A DNA stretch of 64,000 nucleotides from JAKOVR01 sp031415655 (GCA_031415655.1 JANOSD010000149.1:1-64000); one strand, 5' to 3'; positions 44,894 through 54,049 are shown, numbered from the stretch's first letter. Program-made: numbers and translations. Notes: a model not told the origin generated them from the sequence alone.

Positions 44894-45796
44894 TCAGGAA
44901 AGCAGTTCGGTCACCGTCACGGCGCGGAGGCCGCGGTCGGCGATTCCGACGAGGATGCCATCAAGGGCATCGACCGTGCCCTGATGACCGAAGTGCAGGC
45001 TCACAATCGACCCGCCTTTGATGGCATCGAGCGTTCGTTGCTGTACTGCCGCGGCACCGGGGTCTTTGTAGTCGAAAGGCTCCACGTCCCAGCCGAGCAC
45101 GATGCCGTACCCCGCTTTGGCTGCTTCCTCGAGAATGGCCGCTGAGGGGGTGGCCAAACCGTCGTCAGTGCCACTTGGACGGAAAAAACGCCCACCGTTG
45201 CCAGAGAGCTTCGCCAGCGCATCGCGACAACGGCTGAGCTCACCGGCCATGGCGACTCTCGACAGCGCTGCGAAGGTGGGGTGGGTGTACGTATGATTCG
45301 CCAGTTCGTGCCCGCCATCAAGCAATTTCTTGGCCCACAACGGGTTGGCGTCGATCCAATTCCCGACCACGAAATTCGTGAATCGTGCATTGCGCCGTGC
45401 TGCGGTATCGAGCATCTGCTGCGCCATGCCGAGATCACCATTGGTGTGAAAGGTGAGGCCGACCTTGTCGGAAGTGGCGGGCCCTCGAATCACGAATCGT
45501 GCCGACGCGAGGGCGGGAGCGCTGGAGTTCGTGGAAGACGGAGTCGAAACAGTCGACGTTTCTGATGCAAGAGTACGGGGGGTCGCGGTGGACGTCGATG
45601 GCGTTGCCCGCGTAACGACCGGCGCCGTAGCGGGAGGGGGCAGCAACGATGCGGTAGACCCCGATGCCGCGCTCGCCCCTGTTGCGGACCCGTCAAGGGG
45701 CGGCGGGTAACCGGGTGCGGCATCGTTCGTCTTGCCACATGCCGCCGCGGCGGCGACCACCCCTAGTCCGAGGAATCGTCGACGATCAACGGTCAT
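44894..45796 (-). CDS. Polysaccharide deacetylase-like lipoprotein (NodB domain)
   Basis: 300 residues. The N-terminus DRRRFLGLGVVAAAAACGK has a twin-arginine-like pair and a lipobox cysteine. A Ser/Thr/Pro linker leads to a NodB fold: first motif GLTFHTNGD (usual TFDDG), second HELANHTYTH with the metal histidines, FFRPSG, then GWDVEPFDYKD and SLHFGHQGT. The first motif differs from TFDDG: the Asp that acts as base is replaced by His-Thr, and only one acidic residue remains, so activity may be altered. Probable target is cell-wall or extracellular glycan. Confidence 0.78.
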   Translation of the reverse strand: MTVDRRRFLGLGVVAAAAACGKTNDAAPGYPPPLDGSATGASAASGSTASLLPPPATAPVVTRATPSTSTATPRTLASETSTVSTPSSTNSSAPALASARFVIRGPATSDKVGLTFHTNGDLGMAQQMLDTAARRNARFTNFVVGNWIDANPLWAKKLLDGGHELANHTYTHPTFAALSRVAMAGELSRCRDALAKLSGNGGRFFRPSGTDDGLATPSAAILEEAAKAGYGIVLGWDVEPFDYKDPGAAAVQQRTLDAIKGGSIVSLHFGHQGTVDALDGILVGIADRGLRAVTVTELLS

Positions 45797-45908
45797 AGCC
45801 CCATCATCGCAGCTGCGGGCCGTACCCTACCAACACCCTCGAATTCCCCGATTCCACAGAATCCACGAATGCTCAAACACACATGGGGCAAGTGCCCAGG
45901 AGAACCCG

Positions 45909-46157
45909 ATGTCTGAACCCGTAAGCAGCGACACCATCAATAGTTTGGCCGGGAAACTGGCCGATTTTGCCGAGACGCTCGACGATGCCGAACGCAGCGC
46001 CCTTGATCAGTTCTTCCTTCAGCACACCGATGTCGAAGGCTTTGTTCACCCAGGCGCCGAGGGCGTGGTCGCCCAAATCGGGAAGACGTGGACCAAACCA
46101 ATCCGCCAGCAGTATCTCGTGATCACCCTCGAGAACGTGCTCACATCTAGCTATTGA
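45909..46157 (+). CDS. Small protein, first member of a paralogous pair
   Basis: 82 residues with an AGGAG site about six bases before ATG 45909. The first 45 residues (EPVSSDTINSLAGKLADFAE and TLDDAERSALDQFF, then HTDVEGF) are nearly identical to the next gene. The final 36 residues are unrelated (KTWTKPIRQQYLVITLENVL). The N-terminal region is an amphipathic helix pair rich in Leu, Ala, Asp and Glu. Family not recognised. Conserved front and variable rear resemble leader plus core of modified-peptide precursors, but no modifying enzyme is adjacent; function unknown. Confidence 0.6.
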   Translation: MSEPVSSDTINSLAGKLADFAETLDDAERSALDQFFLQHTDVEGFVHPGAEGVVAQIGKTWTKPIRQQYLVITLENVLTSSY

Positions 46158-46213
46158 CCAAGAGTTTCCGGCGCGGCCAGCGTCCCCAATTCCCTCCAGT
46201 GTTAGGAGCACAC

Positions 46214-46453
46214 ATGCCCGAATCCGTGAGTAGTGACACGCTCGACAGCTTGGCGGCCAAGTTGGCCGACTTCGCCGACTCGCTCGATGACAACGAGCGC
46301 ACCGCCCTTGATCTCTTCTTCTTGCAGCCAACCGACGTCGAAGGTTTCAGCGCCGACGGCACCACGCGGCCAGAAACCCACGAGGAGCGCGAAGCCGCGT
46401 TGCGGGCGAGCCTGGTTCACGGGCTTGCTACCTATTTTCCCCCGGACTCGTAG
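46214..46453 (+). CDS. Small protein, second member of a paralogous pair
   Basis: 79 residues, ATG 46214 with TAGGAG upstream. N-terminal 45 residues match the preceding gene (ESVSSDTLDSLAAKLADFAD, SLDDNERTALDLFF, PTDVEGF). The C-terminal part is Arg/Glu/Ala-rich (ETHEEREAALRASLVHGLATYF) and not related. The two genes are 56 bp apart on the same strand, so probably a recent tandem duplication with replacement of the C-terminus. Not a pseudogene: the frame and ribosome-binding site are intact. Confidence 0.6.
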   Translation: MPESVSSDTLDSLAAKLADFADSLDDNERTALDLFFLQPTDVEGFSADGTTRPETHEEREAALRASLVHGLATYFPPDS

Positions 46454-46544
46454 TTCACGGTCGGACCGCGATGATCTCGCCGCCGCGGGGCCAGGAAAAG
46501 CGACCCACGGCGCTGACGCATGTCGCCCCGGCGCTGTCACGACT

Positions 46545-46607
46545 TGTCGGGACGGCACTGTCGGGACGGCACTGTCGGGACGGCGCTATCGGGACGGCGC
46601 TATCGGG
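46545..46607. repeat. 14-bp tandem repeat
   Basis: Unit TGTCGGGACGGCAC (46545-46558), an exact second copy, two diverged copies (GC or TATC variants) and a partial one to 46607. It lies in the gap before the end of the acyl-AMP ligase gene, outside coding sequence. Confidence 0.85.
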
Positions 46608-46614
46608 TATCGGG

Positions 46615-48270
46615 TCAGGCGCTCACCAGTTCGAGTTGGCCGGCCAGGTAACGCTGTTTGCAAAGCGCCCGCTGGAGCTTGCCGCTCGATGTCTTGGGAA
46701 GCGTGCCGGCGCTGGCCAGCACGACCTCGTGGGGCGGGATGCCACACACCTCGCCGACTCGATGGGCAATCGCGTGTCGAAGCTCGGCGTGATCGTCGGC
46801 CTTGACTTCTGCCACCACGATCAATTGCTCCTTGCCTTTGGCGCCATCGATACCGAAGGCCATCACGTTGCCTGGCCGCACACCCTCGACGGTGGCGACG
46901 CCTCGCTCGATGTCCTCCGGGAACACGTTACGTCCGCCCATGATGATCACGTCTTTGATGCGGCCACAGATCACCAGTTCGCCTTCGAGCAGGTAGGCAA
47001 GGTCGCCCGTGCGCAGCCAACCGTCGACCATCGATGCCGCCGTGGCTTCGGGATTTTTGTAGTAACCGGTCATCATCGAGGTACCGCGGATCCACAACTC
47101 ACCGACTTCACGGTCCCCACGCTCGCGGCCATCGTCGGGATCGACGATTCGGAACTCCAGGCCCGGAACCGCCTTGCCGAGTTTCACAAATTCGCGGGTG
47201 CGATCGTCGCCTACCGCAGAAGGTGCGGCGTACCGTTCGGTCTCGAGTACTCGACGGTCGACGGCGTCGGTTCGCAGTCCTTCGAGCGGTACGGGAAACG
47301 CGCCCGCAATCGCGATTTCCGCCATTCCAAAAGCGGGGAACACGGCACCCGGGCGCATACCGAAGCGACCTCCTTCGACGATGAACGCCTCCACCGATCG
47401 CGGATCGATCGGCTCGGCGCCGTTGAGGGCAACGCGTAGCGGCGAGAGGTCGAGGTTTTCGCCCCGACGAAGCGCTTTGGTGGCGAGCACCCAGGAGAAG
47501 TTCGGCCCGGCGGTGACGGTCCCTTTGTAGTCGGAAAGCCATTGCATCCATCGCAGTGGTTTGGCGAGAAAGTCCTGTGGGGCGCCGAGGACCATGCTGC
47601 GGCCCGTAGCCATTGGCAGTGTCAGCATGCCCACGAGCCCCATGTCGTGGTAGAGCGGAAGCCAGCTCACAAACACGTCGTCGTCGCGTAGTCTGCCAGC
47701 ATCCCGTGCGGCATCGAGATTCGAGCACAGCGCTCGATCGGGAAGCATCACCCCCTTGGGTTCCGCCGTGGATCCGCTGGTGAACTGCAAGATCACGAGC
47801 CGCTCGAGGTCGGTCGGCACCGATTCGAAGGCATCCGACCCGAGGAGCCGGGCCTGACGATCGAGTTCGTCGAGCCGGACCATCGGCGGATCACCCGGCT
47901 CGGCGGTGAGAAAGTCAGCGAGTTGTTCATCTATCACCAAAAGGGCGGCATCACCCTTAACTACCCGAACGCGGGTCTGATTCACGAACTCTTCGATGGA
48001 GCCGAGGCGCATCGGAAGTGGCAACAACATGATGGTGGCACCGGACAGCCAAGTGGCCTGGATCAGCGTGGCGAGGGGACGGGTGGTCGGCCCGAGCACC
48101 GCAACGTGGTCGCCCGGTCCTATTCCTTTCGCCTGGAGGGCGGCGGCCATCGCCCGGGCATCGTCGTGGACCTCGGCCCACGGGACGGTGACACCGGTGT
48201 CGCCGGACATGAACGTTGCGGACCCGCCGAAGCTGGTGGCCCGCTCGATGCGAGAAACAAGGGATTCCAT
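46615..48270 (-). CDS. Fatty-acyl-AMP ligase / acyl-CoA synthetase-like (FadD)
   Basis: 551 residues from ATG 48270. ANL-superfamily adenylating enzyme: LQFTSGSTAEPKGVML, WLPLYHDMGLVGML (the FAAL-like loop), FPAFGMAEIAIAG, GWLRTGDLAY, DVIIMGGRNVFPEDIE and a C-terminal PKTSSGKLQR with the catalytic lysine. The WLPLYHDMGL motif and HDM are typical of fatty-acyl-AMP ligases that load acyl chains on polyketide synthases, yet the CoA-ligase hinge is also plausible. No PKS lies nearby, so role in lipid activation is left open. 164 bp upstream are AT-rich and carry an inverted repeat. Confidence 0.82.
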   Translation of the reverse strand: MESLVSRIERATSFGGSATFMSGDTGVTVPWAEVHDDARAMAAALQAKGIGPGDHVAVLGPTTRPLATLIQATWLSGATIMLLPLPMRLGSIEEFVNQTRVRVVKGDAALLVIDEQLADFLTAEPGDPPMVRLDELDRQARLLGSDAFESVPTDLERLVILQFTSGSTAEPKGVMLPDRALCSNLDAARDAGRLRDDDVFVSWLPLYHDMGLVGMLTLPMATGRSMVLGAPQDFLAKPLRWMQWLSDYKGTVTAGPNFSWVLATKALRRGENLDLSPLRVALNGAEPIDPRSVEAFIVEGGRFGMRPGAVFPAFGMAEIAIAGAFPVPLEGLRTDAVDRRVLETERYAAPSAVGDDRTREFVKLGKAVPGLEFRIVDPDDGRERGDREVGELWIRGTSMMTGYYKNPEATAASMVDGWLRTGDLAYLLEGELVICGRIKDVIIMGGRNVFPEDIERGVATVEGVRPGNVMAFGIDGAKGKEQLIVVAEVKADDHAELRHAIAHRVGEVCGIPPHEVVLASAGTLPKTSSGKLQRALCKQRYLAGQLELVSA

Positions 48271-48409
48271 CGATGGTTCCGACCTCGGTCCACGCACGTT
48301 CGTTACCCCTTGGCACACGAATACAAGGGTCAGGTTCCCACGCTACGTGGTCACCCCATCACGGAGAGTGGGAATGAAAGTGACATATACCACTTGTTTT
48401 CATGTGGAA

Positions 48410-48436
48410 CATACTGAAATTATCTGAAACAGTATG
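48410..48436. promoter_or_regulatory. Inverted repeat spanning the start codon of the lipoprotein gene
   Basis: CATACTG (48410-48416) and CAGTATG (48430-48436) are perfect inverted arms 13 bases apart. The right arm contains the ATG at 48434, so a hairpin there would hide the start codon, or the dyad is an operator. The surrounding 60 bp are markedly AT-rich compared with the neighbourhood. Observation from sequence; mechanism inferred. Confidence 0.4.
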
Positions 48437-50113
48437 GTCGTGCCGACAACGACCTGTGTTTCAGGATCCTTCCCGCCTTGCGAAACTCCCCACCCAACCG
48501 AGCCGCCCAAGCCACCCGGGTCCTGCGCCACGGCGTCCGATTCTGATTCCGCCTCCATCCAACCGGACCGGTCCCCACCTTTGCGGACTTCCGACCGAGT
48601 ATCGAGGATTCGGAGACCGTGGGGATTCCGCCTCCTTGCCGCTCCATTCGCCTTGTTATCGCTGACCACCGTTGCGTGCAGCGGGCAGGGGGCCGACACC
48701 ACCGATAAGGCGGGGGCGCAGATGATCGATGGCCGAACCCCGTTCGAGCGAGCGGATTCGACTGCCTCGCCGGGGAACCCGGCGGCGGGGTCCTCCCCCG
48801 AGGCGTCGCCCGAGACCGAAGCCCCCGAAATCGACCGAGCCGTCGTTGCGGGCAATGATCCGAAAGGGCCACGGGCCGTCTTGTCGCGCAAAAACAATGC
48901 CATGCAAAGCCTCAACTCCTTCCGTTTCCGCTACCTCCGCCGAACTCAGTTCGCCGATCCCGTCGCCCTCCAACAGCGATCCTGTGCCGGTCTCGGCGTC
49001 GGCCTCGATGTGTCCGGCGGGGTAGACCGCCGTTCCGGCGTCACGTGGAGCGCGCCCGCAACCGCAGCACCCGCCAACATAGACACGGCGGGACTCGCCG
49101 ATTCGCCCTTGGCAAGCGATGGGAGCCCGGGACCCGACCCCGTCGGGAGCCTCACCCCCGATCCCGCAACGAGCCACGTCATAAACGTGGCTGGTGAAAA
49201 CGACCGTGACGCCGATGGCCCTGATACTGCGCTCTTGATTCGAAGTACCACCGTCCCAACCGAGTGGCAGGTCCCTACGGATTGGCTCGCCATCGACGGT
49301 GCCGACGACCCCGTCAGTGGACCTGTGTTCGGGATCGTCTCGATTACCACCGGTGCGGCGCCCATCCGAACCACCGACGAGAACGAGCAGTCCCGGGACA
49401 CCCCGGGACCCAACTCAAAAGCGGAAGTGATGCGTAACTCCGACGAGGCGCTCATCGACTCGGTGTACGACTTCGTCGTTCTCGACGGGAGCGTCGCTGG
49501 TTCAGATGCACCGCGCCACGTTCGTTACCGCATCGACCTTGTCGGCCTTGATCAACGACTGCGCCAGAGATTCGCCGCCGAAGGGATCACCAAACCCGTC
49601 GATGCCCCCGCCCCCGACGCCGGCGACCCGACCATCGACCTATGGCTCGACGAAACGTTCCGCTCGGTGCGAGAGAAACGTGTCGACCATCAGCTGCCCG
49701 CCGGCGTTCCCCGGAACACCACCACCGAGATCATCAGCACCACCACGTCCATCCAGGTCCGCACCGATTTCAATGCCGCACCATCGTTCCCGGCTCCTGA
49801 AACCGCGTCCGCCACCACCATCGGCTCGTTACCGGCCCCGCTTGTACTTGCATCCCTCCAGGGCGCCGGTGACCCCTGGCCAAAGTGCGCTGCGGAACGC
49901 CCCGCCGGAATCACCTCCGCCCCTGTGGCTCCGGCGAACCCACCGGGATGGCAGGCCTTCGTGGACTGCGGACTGGCGGAGGATCGACGCCGGGTCGAAG
50001 GTAAGACCTGGGGGGAGGTCCGCACCACAATCCTCGACGTCTACGCGTTCCGCAACGATTTCCAATTCGGCCCGTGCCAAAACCCCACTCTCACCGGCGG
50101 ATCGGTGCGGTAG
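48434..50113 (+). CDS. Lipoprotein of unknown function
   Basis: Up to 559 residues. A basic, hydrophobic region ending LTTVAC (about residues 78-83) is a lipoprotein signal with the lipid cysteine, but it lies about 80 residues after the first ATG, so the real start may be a later codon such as the in-frame TTG near 48580. The body is polar, rich in Asp, Pro, Ser and Thr, with a few conserved-looking stretches (RYRIDLVGLDQRLRQRFAAEG). Six further cysteines suggest disulfides. No family recognised. Divergent from the acyl ligase. Confidence 0.55.
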   Translation: MVVPTTTCVSGSFPPCETPHPTEPPKPPGSCATASDSDSASIQPDRSPPLRTSDRVSRIRRPWGFRLLAAPFALLSLTTVACSGQGADTTDKAGAQMIDGRTPFERADSTASPGNPAAGSSPEASPETEAPEIDRAVVAGNDPKGPRAVLSRKNNAMQSLNSFRFRYLRRTQFADPVALQQRSCAGLGVGLDVSGGVDRRSGVTWSAPATAAPANIDTAGLADSPLASDGSPGPDPVGSLTPDPATSHVINVAGENDRDADGPDTALLIRSTTVPTEWQVPTDWLAIDGADDPVSGPVFGIVSITTGAAPIRTTDENEQSRDTPGPNSKAEVMRNSDEALIDSVYDFVVLDGSVAGSDAPRHVRYRIDLVGLDQRLRQRFAAEGITKPVDAPAPDAGDPTIDLWLDETFRSVREKRVDHQLPAGVPRNTTTEIISTTTSIQVRTDFNAAPSFPAPETASATTIGSLPAPLVLASLQGAGDPWPKCAAERPAGITSAPVAPANPPGWQAFVDCGLAEDRRRVEGKTWGEVRTTILDVYAFRNDFQFGPCQNPTLTGGSVR

Positions 50114-50166
50114 CCGGTCTACCACCGCAGCACCGGGAGAACTTCACGTGGCGCGAAGCCCGAGAC

Positions 50167-50739
50167 CTATTTCCGTTCCGGCACCGACTCGTTCGACACT
50201 CCGCAGGCACGTGCAGCCTTCGCGGCGAGCGCAACGAGCTCATCGGCGTCGAGTGGTTCTGGACCCGAGTAGGAGAAGCTCATCTTCGGTAGGGCGCAAA
50301 GGTCGAGCGCTCCGGGCGCGTCAACCACCTCTGCCGGCACAAATCCGACATCAGCCGCGTAGTAGCCGACAATTTGTCCGGAAGTGTCGTACACCGGAAA
50401 CAGATCGGCCTCGACCGTTGGCGGCGGCGCGTCCAGCATTTTCGTGGATACCACCCCCCGTGTCCGTGTCCCGTCGCTAACGGGGACCCATCCTGATTGC
50501 AGGTCCCGTTCCAGTTGAGCCACGCCGTCGCGCACATCCGGCGGCGCGTGGGCAAGGTCACGAGCCCGCTCCGCGTCGGTGCGCTCACCGATCATCTCGG
50601 TGACGCTGGCAGGCTGGCGCGCAGCCTTGTCGGCATCGTTTTGAGTTCCAACGGCCGCGCCTATGGCCACACCCGCGAACCCGAGCACGCTCAGGGCCCC
50701 TACCGCGGTACCGACGAGCAATCCGGTGGGTCGTTTCAT
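50167..50739 (-). CDS. Membrane-anchored secreted protein, unknown function
   Basis: 190 residues from ATG 50739 (MKRPTGLLVGTAVGALSVLGFAG), an N-terminal signal or anchor helix, followed by a polar helical segment (DRTDAERARDLAH-like, ERTDAERARDLAHAPPD) and a C-terminal region with two cysteines. No motif recognised. ATGA overlap with the gene upstream (50736-51227): they form a two-gene unit. Confidence 0.55.
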   Translation of the reverse strand: MKRPTGLLVGTAVGALSVLGFAGVAIGAAVGTQNDADKAARQPASVTEMIGERTDAERARDLAHAPPDVRDGVAQLERDLQSGWVPVSDGTRTRGVVSTKMLDAPPPTVEADLFPVYDTSGQIVGYYAADVGFVPAEVVDAPGALDLCALPKMSFSYSGPEPLDADELVALAAKAARACGVSNESVPERK

Positions 50740-51227
50740 AACCAAACCTTTGGGGTCGAGAGAATCGCCGTTCGATTCGTGCCGAGAATGTAGACGCCGT
50801 GCAATCCGGTGAGGCTGTAGTTGCCTGAGCCGCATTGGCTGTAGTTGACGATGGTTTGCGACATCCATTGGAAAGCTTCGAAATCATTCGTTTTGTTCGT
50901 AAGATAGGCACACGGGTAGTAGGAGGACAGCCCGGTCCACTTGAGGATGACGCCTCCGACGCTCATGTTGCTGGTGCCAACGGGGTAAGGCTCGGAGCAA
51001 AGCCCCCACTGGCGCGATTTCGTGGTGACGGAAGCGGGGATAGAGCCCGCACTTCCAACCGTCGCGGTCCCCAGCGCACACCGGTAGTGAGTCGGCGCCG
51101 GCACGGCCTGCGCGTAGTACGCGTAGTCCGGGTACGACGTCGATGCCGCTTCAGCGGCGGGGCTCGCACCAACCAAGAGCGCCACGGCGATCGGTACCGA
51201 TGCGAGGCCTTTCACGAAAGGTTTCAT
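50736..51227 (-). CDS. Secreted protein, unknown function
   Basis: 163 residues. A clean signal peptide (MKPFVKGLASVPIAVALLVG, cleavage near AEA-A) leads a mature protein rich in Tyr, Ser, Thr and Gly with four cysteines (C50, C77 region, C106, C133 roughly), probably two disulfide bonds. No family recognised. First gene of the two-gene unit. Confidence 0.55.
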   Translation of the reverse strand: MKPFVKGLASVPIAVALLVGASPAAEAASTSYPDYAYYAQAVPAPTHYRCALGTATVGSAGSIPASVTTKSRQWGLCSEPYPVGTSNMSVGGVILKWTGLSSYYPCAYLTNKTNDFEAFQWMSQTIVNYSQCGSGNYSLTGLHGVYILGTNRTAILSTPKVWL

Positions 51228-51322
51228 ACCGCCATGATGCCCCCCCGGGAGTTGTCAATAGGGAACTTCAGGGTGGGTCCCGAGTCGAATGAACTCCCGC
51301 CTGGAGGGTGAGGGCAGAACGC

Positions 51323-53794
51323 TCAGGCCACCACGTTCACGAGTTTGGGCGGGCGGGCGATCACCTTCTTGGGTTCGGCCCCGGCCAGTTGGTTCTGTAC
51401 CGCGGACGACGCCAACGCCAAGGCCGTGACTTCGGCTTCGGAAACTCCGGCGTCGACCTCGATCCGGTCGCGCACCTTGCCGTTCACCTGTACCACCAGG
51501 GTGACCGTCTCCGCCGCAACGAGCGCAGGATCGGCTTCGGGCCAGGAGACCTCGTGCACGTGCGCTCCGTCGTGACGGTCAGACCACAACTCGGCGGTGA
51601 GGTGCGGGGCCATCGGTGCGAGCAGGAGCAAGATTGTGTCGACGGCGAAGGCCAAGGTGTGCGAACGGGGCGGCTCGGCGGCGGCCACATACCGATACAA
51701 CTCGTTGGTGAGCTCCATGCAGGCGGCAACCGAGGTGTTGTAGGACCAACGTTCGAAGTCTTCGGTGACCTTGGCGATCGTTCGATGGACCGCTTTGGTG
51801 ATCGCCACATCGGCCGAGGATTCTGGGCGATCCACCGGGGTTTGGCCGTACTCCCCCACCGCAAGACGCCAGACCCGTTGTAGGAAACGTGAACATCCGT
51901 CGATGCCCACCGCTTCCCAGTCGACGTCGTCTTGGGGCGGGCCGACGAACAGGTGCGCCAGGCGCAAAGCATCGGCACCTTGCGCGTCGAGGATCTCCTC
52001 GGGCGCCACCAGGTTGCCTTTGCTCTTGCTCATCTTGTCGCCGCCCAAGCGGATCATGCCCTGGGTGAACAACCGGGTGAACGGTTCGCGCAGTTCCTTC
52101 GGCGCAACGCCAAGGTCGGACAGCGCCTTGGTGAAGAAGCGGGCGTACATCAGGTGGAGGATGGCGTGCTCCACCCCGCCGATGTACTGATCGACCGGTA
52201 GCCAGCCGGCGGCCGCCTCCTGGGAAAACGGCGCCTCGGTGTTCCACGGATCGGCGAAACGAAGGAAGTACCACGACGAGTCGACGAAGGTGTCCATCGT
52301 GTCGGTCTCGCGCGTGGCCGGCCCCTCGCAACTCGGACAGGTGGTGTTGAGAAATCCGGGGTGGCTTTGCAGTGGCGATTGGCCGGTGGGGAGGAACTCC
52401 ACGTCGTCGGGGGCAAGCACCGGAAGTTGCTCGTCAGGCACGGGTACGGCGCCGCAGTTGTCGCAGTACACCACGGGGATCGGGCACCCCCAGAAGCGCT
52501 GTCGGCTCAACAGCCAGTCGCGCAGACGGAAATTGACCTTGCCCTCGCCAATGGCGCGGTCGACCAAGAACTTCGTGGCGACTTCGATGGCTTCGGTCTT
52601 GCCCATACCGTCGAGGAAACCACTGTTGATGTGGATGCCGTCTCCCGTATATGCCTCGCCTTCCCAGCCCTCGGGAGGTTGAATCGTGCGGATGATCGGC
52701 AGGTCGTAGGCGGTCGCGAAATCGTGATCGCGTTGGTCCTCGGCCGGCACGGCCATGATTGCCCCGGTGCCGTAGGTGGCCAGCACATAGTCGGCCAAGT
52801 AGAGCGGCACGGGCTGCTCCGTGAACGGATTGTGGCAATACACGCCGGTGAAGATCCCGCGTTTGTCGAGGGTCGTTTCACTACTGAGGCGGTCGATCTC
52901 CGACGTCTTGCGCACCTTGGCGACAAATGCATCCACCTCGGCCCGCCGTGCCTCCTCGACGATCAGCGGCACCATTTGGTGTTCGGGCGCCATCACGGCA
53001 TAGGTCATACCGAAGCTGGTGTCGGGACGGGTAGTGAACACCCGGACCGTGAGGCCATCGGGCCGGCTGTTCCCCTTGGCATCACAGATCGCCATATCGA
53101 ACTCGGCACCCTCGGACCGCCCGATCCAATTGCGCTGCATGGTCTTCACCCGTTCGGGCCAGTCCAGCGCATCGATGTCGTCGAGCAGTTGTTGGGCGTA
53201 GTCAGTGATCTTGAAGAACCACTGCTCCAGCTCACGTTTCTCCACCACGGCGCCAGATCGCTCCGCCGTCCCGTCGGCCAACACCTGCTCATTGGCGAGC
53301 ACGGTCTGGTCGATCGGGTCCCAGTTCACGGTGGCCGAACTGCGATACGCCAACCCGGCCTCCCACAACTGCAGGAAGATCCACTGTGTCCACTTGATGT
53401 AGGCCGGGTCGTGACTGGTGACCTGCCGGCGCCAGTCGTACACCGAACCGATTCGGGTGATCGACGATCGCAGCAACTCGATGCGCTCATCGGTGAACGC
53501 ACGGGGGTGGCGGCCGGTCTTGATGGCGGCGTTCTCTGCAGGGAGCCCGAAGCTGTCGAACCCCATTGGCGACAACACCGCATGGCCACGCATCGTGCGG
53601 TACCGCACGATGAGATCACCGAAGGTGTAGTTGCGCACATGGCCCATGTGGGCCGGCCCGCTCGGGTACGGGTACATGCAGAGCACGTAGTAGTGGGGCC
53701 GCGGGTCGTCGTTGTCGACGTCGTAGGTGCCATGGTCGGCCCAATAGGCCTGCCACTTTGCCTCGATGCCCTGCACGTCGTAGGTCTCTGCCAT
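51323..53794 (-). CDS. leuS: Leucyl-tRNA synthetase
   Basis: 823-residue class I synthetase that charges tRNA-Leu. The HIGH-type motif is HMGH (49-52, in YPSGPAHMGHVRN), the KMSKS loop is intact (about 583, GGDKMSKSKGN), and the CP1 editing domain lies between. CxxC zinc pairs are visible (YCDNCG and TCPSCEGP). The C-terminal anticodon-binding domain ends with VQVNGKVRDRIEVDAG. The ATG start matches the family N-terminus MAETYDVQGIEAKWQ. Long open frames on the opposite strand are shadows. Confidence 0.97.
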   Translation of the reverse strand: MAETYDVQGIEAKWQAYWADHGTYDVDNDDPRPHYYVLCMYPYPSGPAHMGHVRNYTFGDLIVRYRTMRGHAVLSPMGFDSFGLPAENAAIKTGRHPRAFTDERIELLRSSITRIGSVYDWRRQVTSHDPAYIKWTQWIFLQLWEAGLAYRSSATVNWDPIDQTVLANEQVLADGTAERSGAVVEKRELEQWFFKITDYAQQLLDDIDALDWPERVKTMQRNWIGRSEGAEFDMAICDAKGNSRPDGLTVRVFTTRPDTSFGMTYAVMAPEHQMVPLIVEEARRAEVDAFVAKVRKTSEIDRLSSETTLDKRGIFTGVYCHNPFTEQPVPLYLADYVLATYGTGAIMAVPAEDQRDHDFATAYDLPIIRTIQPPEGWEGEAYTGDGIHINSGFLDGMGKTEAIEVATKFLVDRAIGEGKVNFRLRDWLLSRQRFWGCPIPVVYCDNCGAVPVPDEQLPVLAPDDVEFLPTGQSPLQSHPGFLNTTCPSCEGPATRETDTMDTFVDSSWYFLRFADPWNTEAPFSQEAAAGWLPVDQYIGGVEHAILHLMYARFFTKALSDLGVAPKELREPFTRLFTQGMIRLGGDKMSKSKGNLVAPEEILDAQGADALRLAHLFVGPPQDDVDWEAVGIDGCSRFLQRVWRLAVGEYGQTPVDRPESSADVAITKAVHRTIAKVTEDFERWSYNTSVAACMELTNELYRYVAAAEPPRSHTLAFAVDTILLLLAPMAPHLTAELWSDRHDGAHVHEVSWPEADPALVAAETVTLVVQVNGKVRDRIEVDAGVSEAEVTALALASSAVQNQLAGAEPKKVIARPPKLVNVVA

Positions 53795-53929
53795 CCGCCG
53801 ATCGTACCGGTGCGCTTCCTACGGTCCCGCAACGGTTGTTGTCGACTGCTCGGGGATGCAACTCCCCTCTCGACTTCGACTGACCTCAAGAAACGGTGGT
53901 CAGAGAGGCGGCGACATGACAACCCAAGC

Positions 53930-53967
53930 GGCCTTATCCGCGCTGCCTCAGCGCGGCCACAAAGGCC
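53930..53967. other. Strong stem-loop between leuS and the tRNA
   Basis: Nested arms: GGCCTT (53930-53935) with AAGGCC (53962-53967), and inside them CCGCGCTG (53938-53945) with CAGCGCGG (53949-53956) over a CCT loop. It lies 136 bp upstream of the leuS start on the leuS leader side and about 160 bp before the promoter-like sequence of the tRNA. No T-box consensus is visible. Role unknown. The rest of 53795-54050 shows no gene. Confidence 0.5.
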
Positions 53968-54049
53968 TCACTGTCAGACCCCCGGAGGAGAATGAGAAGG
54001 CCCCATTGCCGGCGCCAAAGGACAACCCATGTGCCATGTCTGTAACGAT

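Noticed and set aside
46545..46607. CRISPR array
   Set aside because: Units are 14 bp and contiguous, without spacers, and no cas gene is in the window.
52361..53995. Long open frame opposite leuS
   Set aside because: Shadow frame: leuS is certain on the other strand and the translated product has no recognisable domain.
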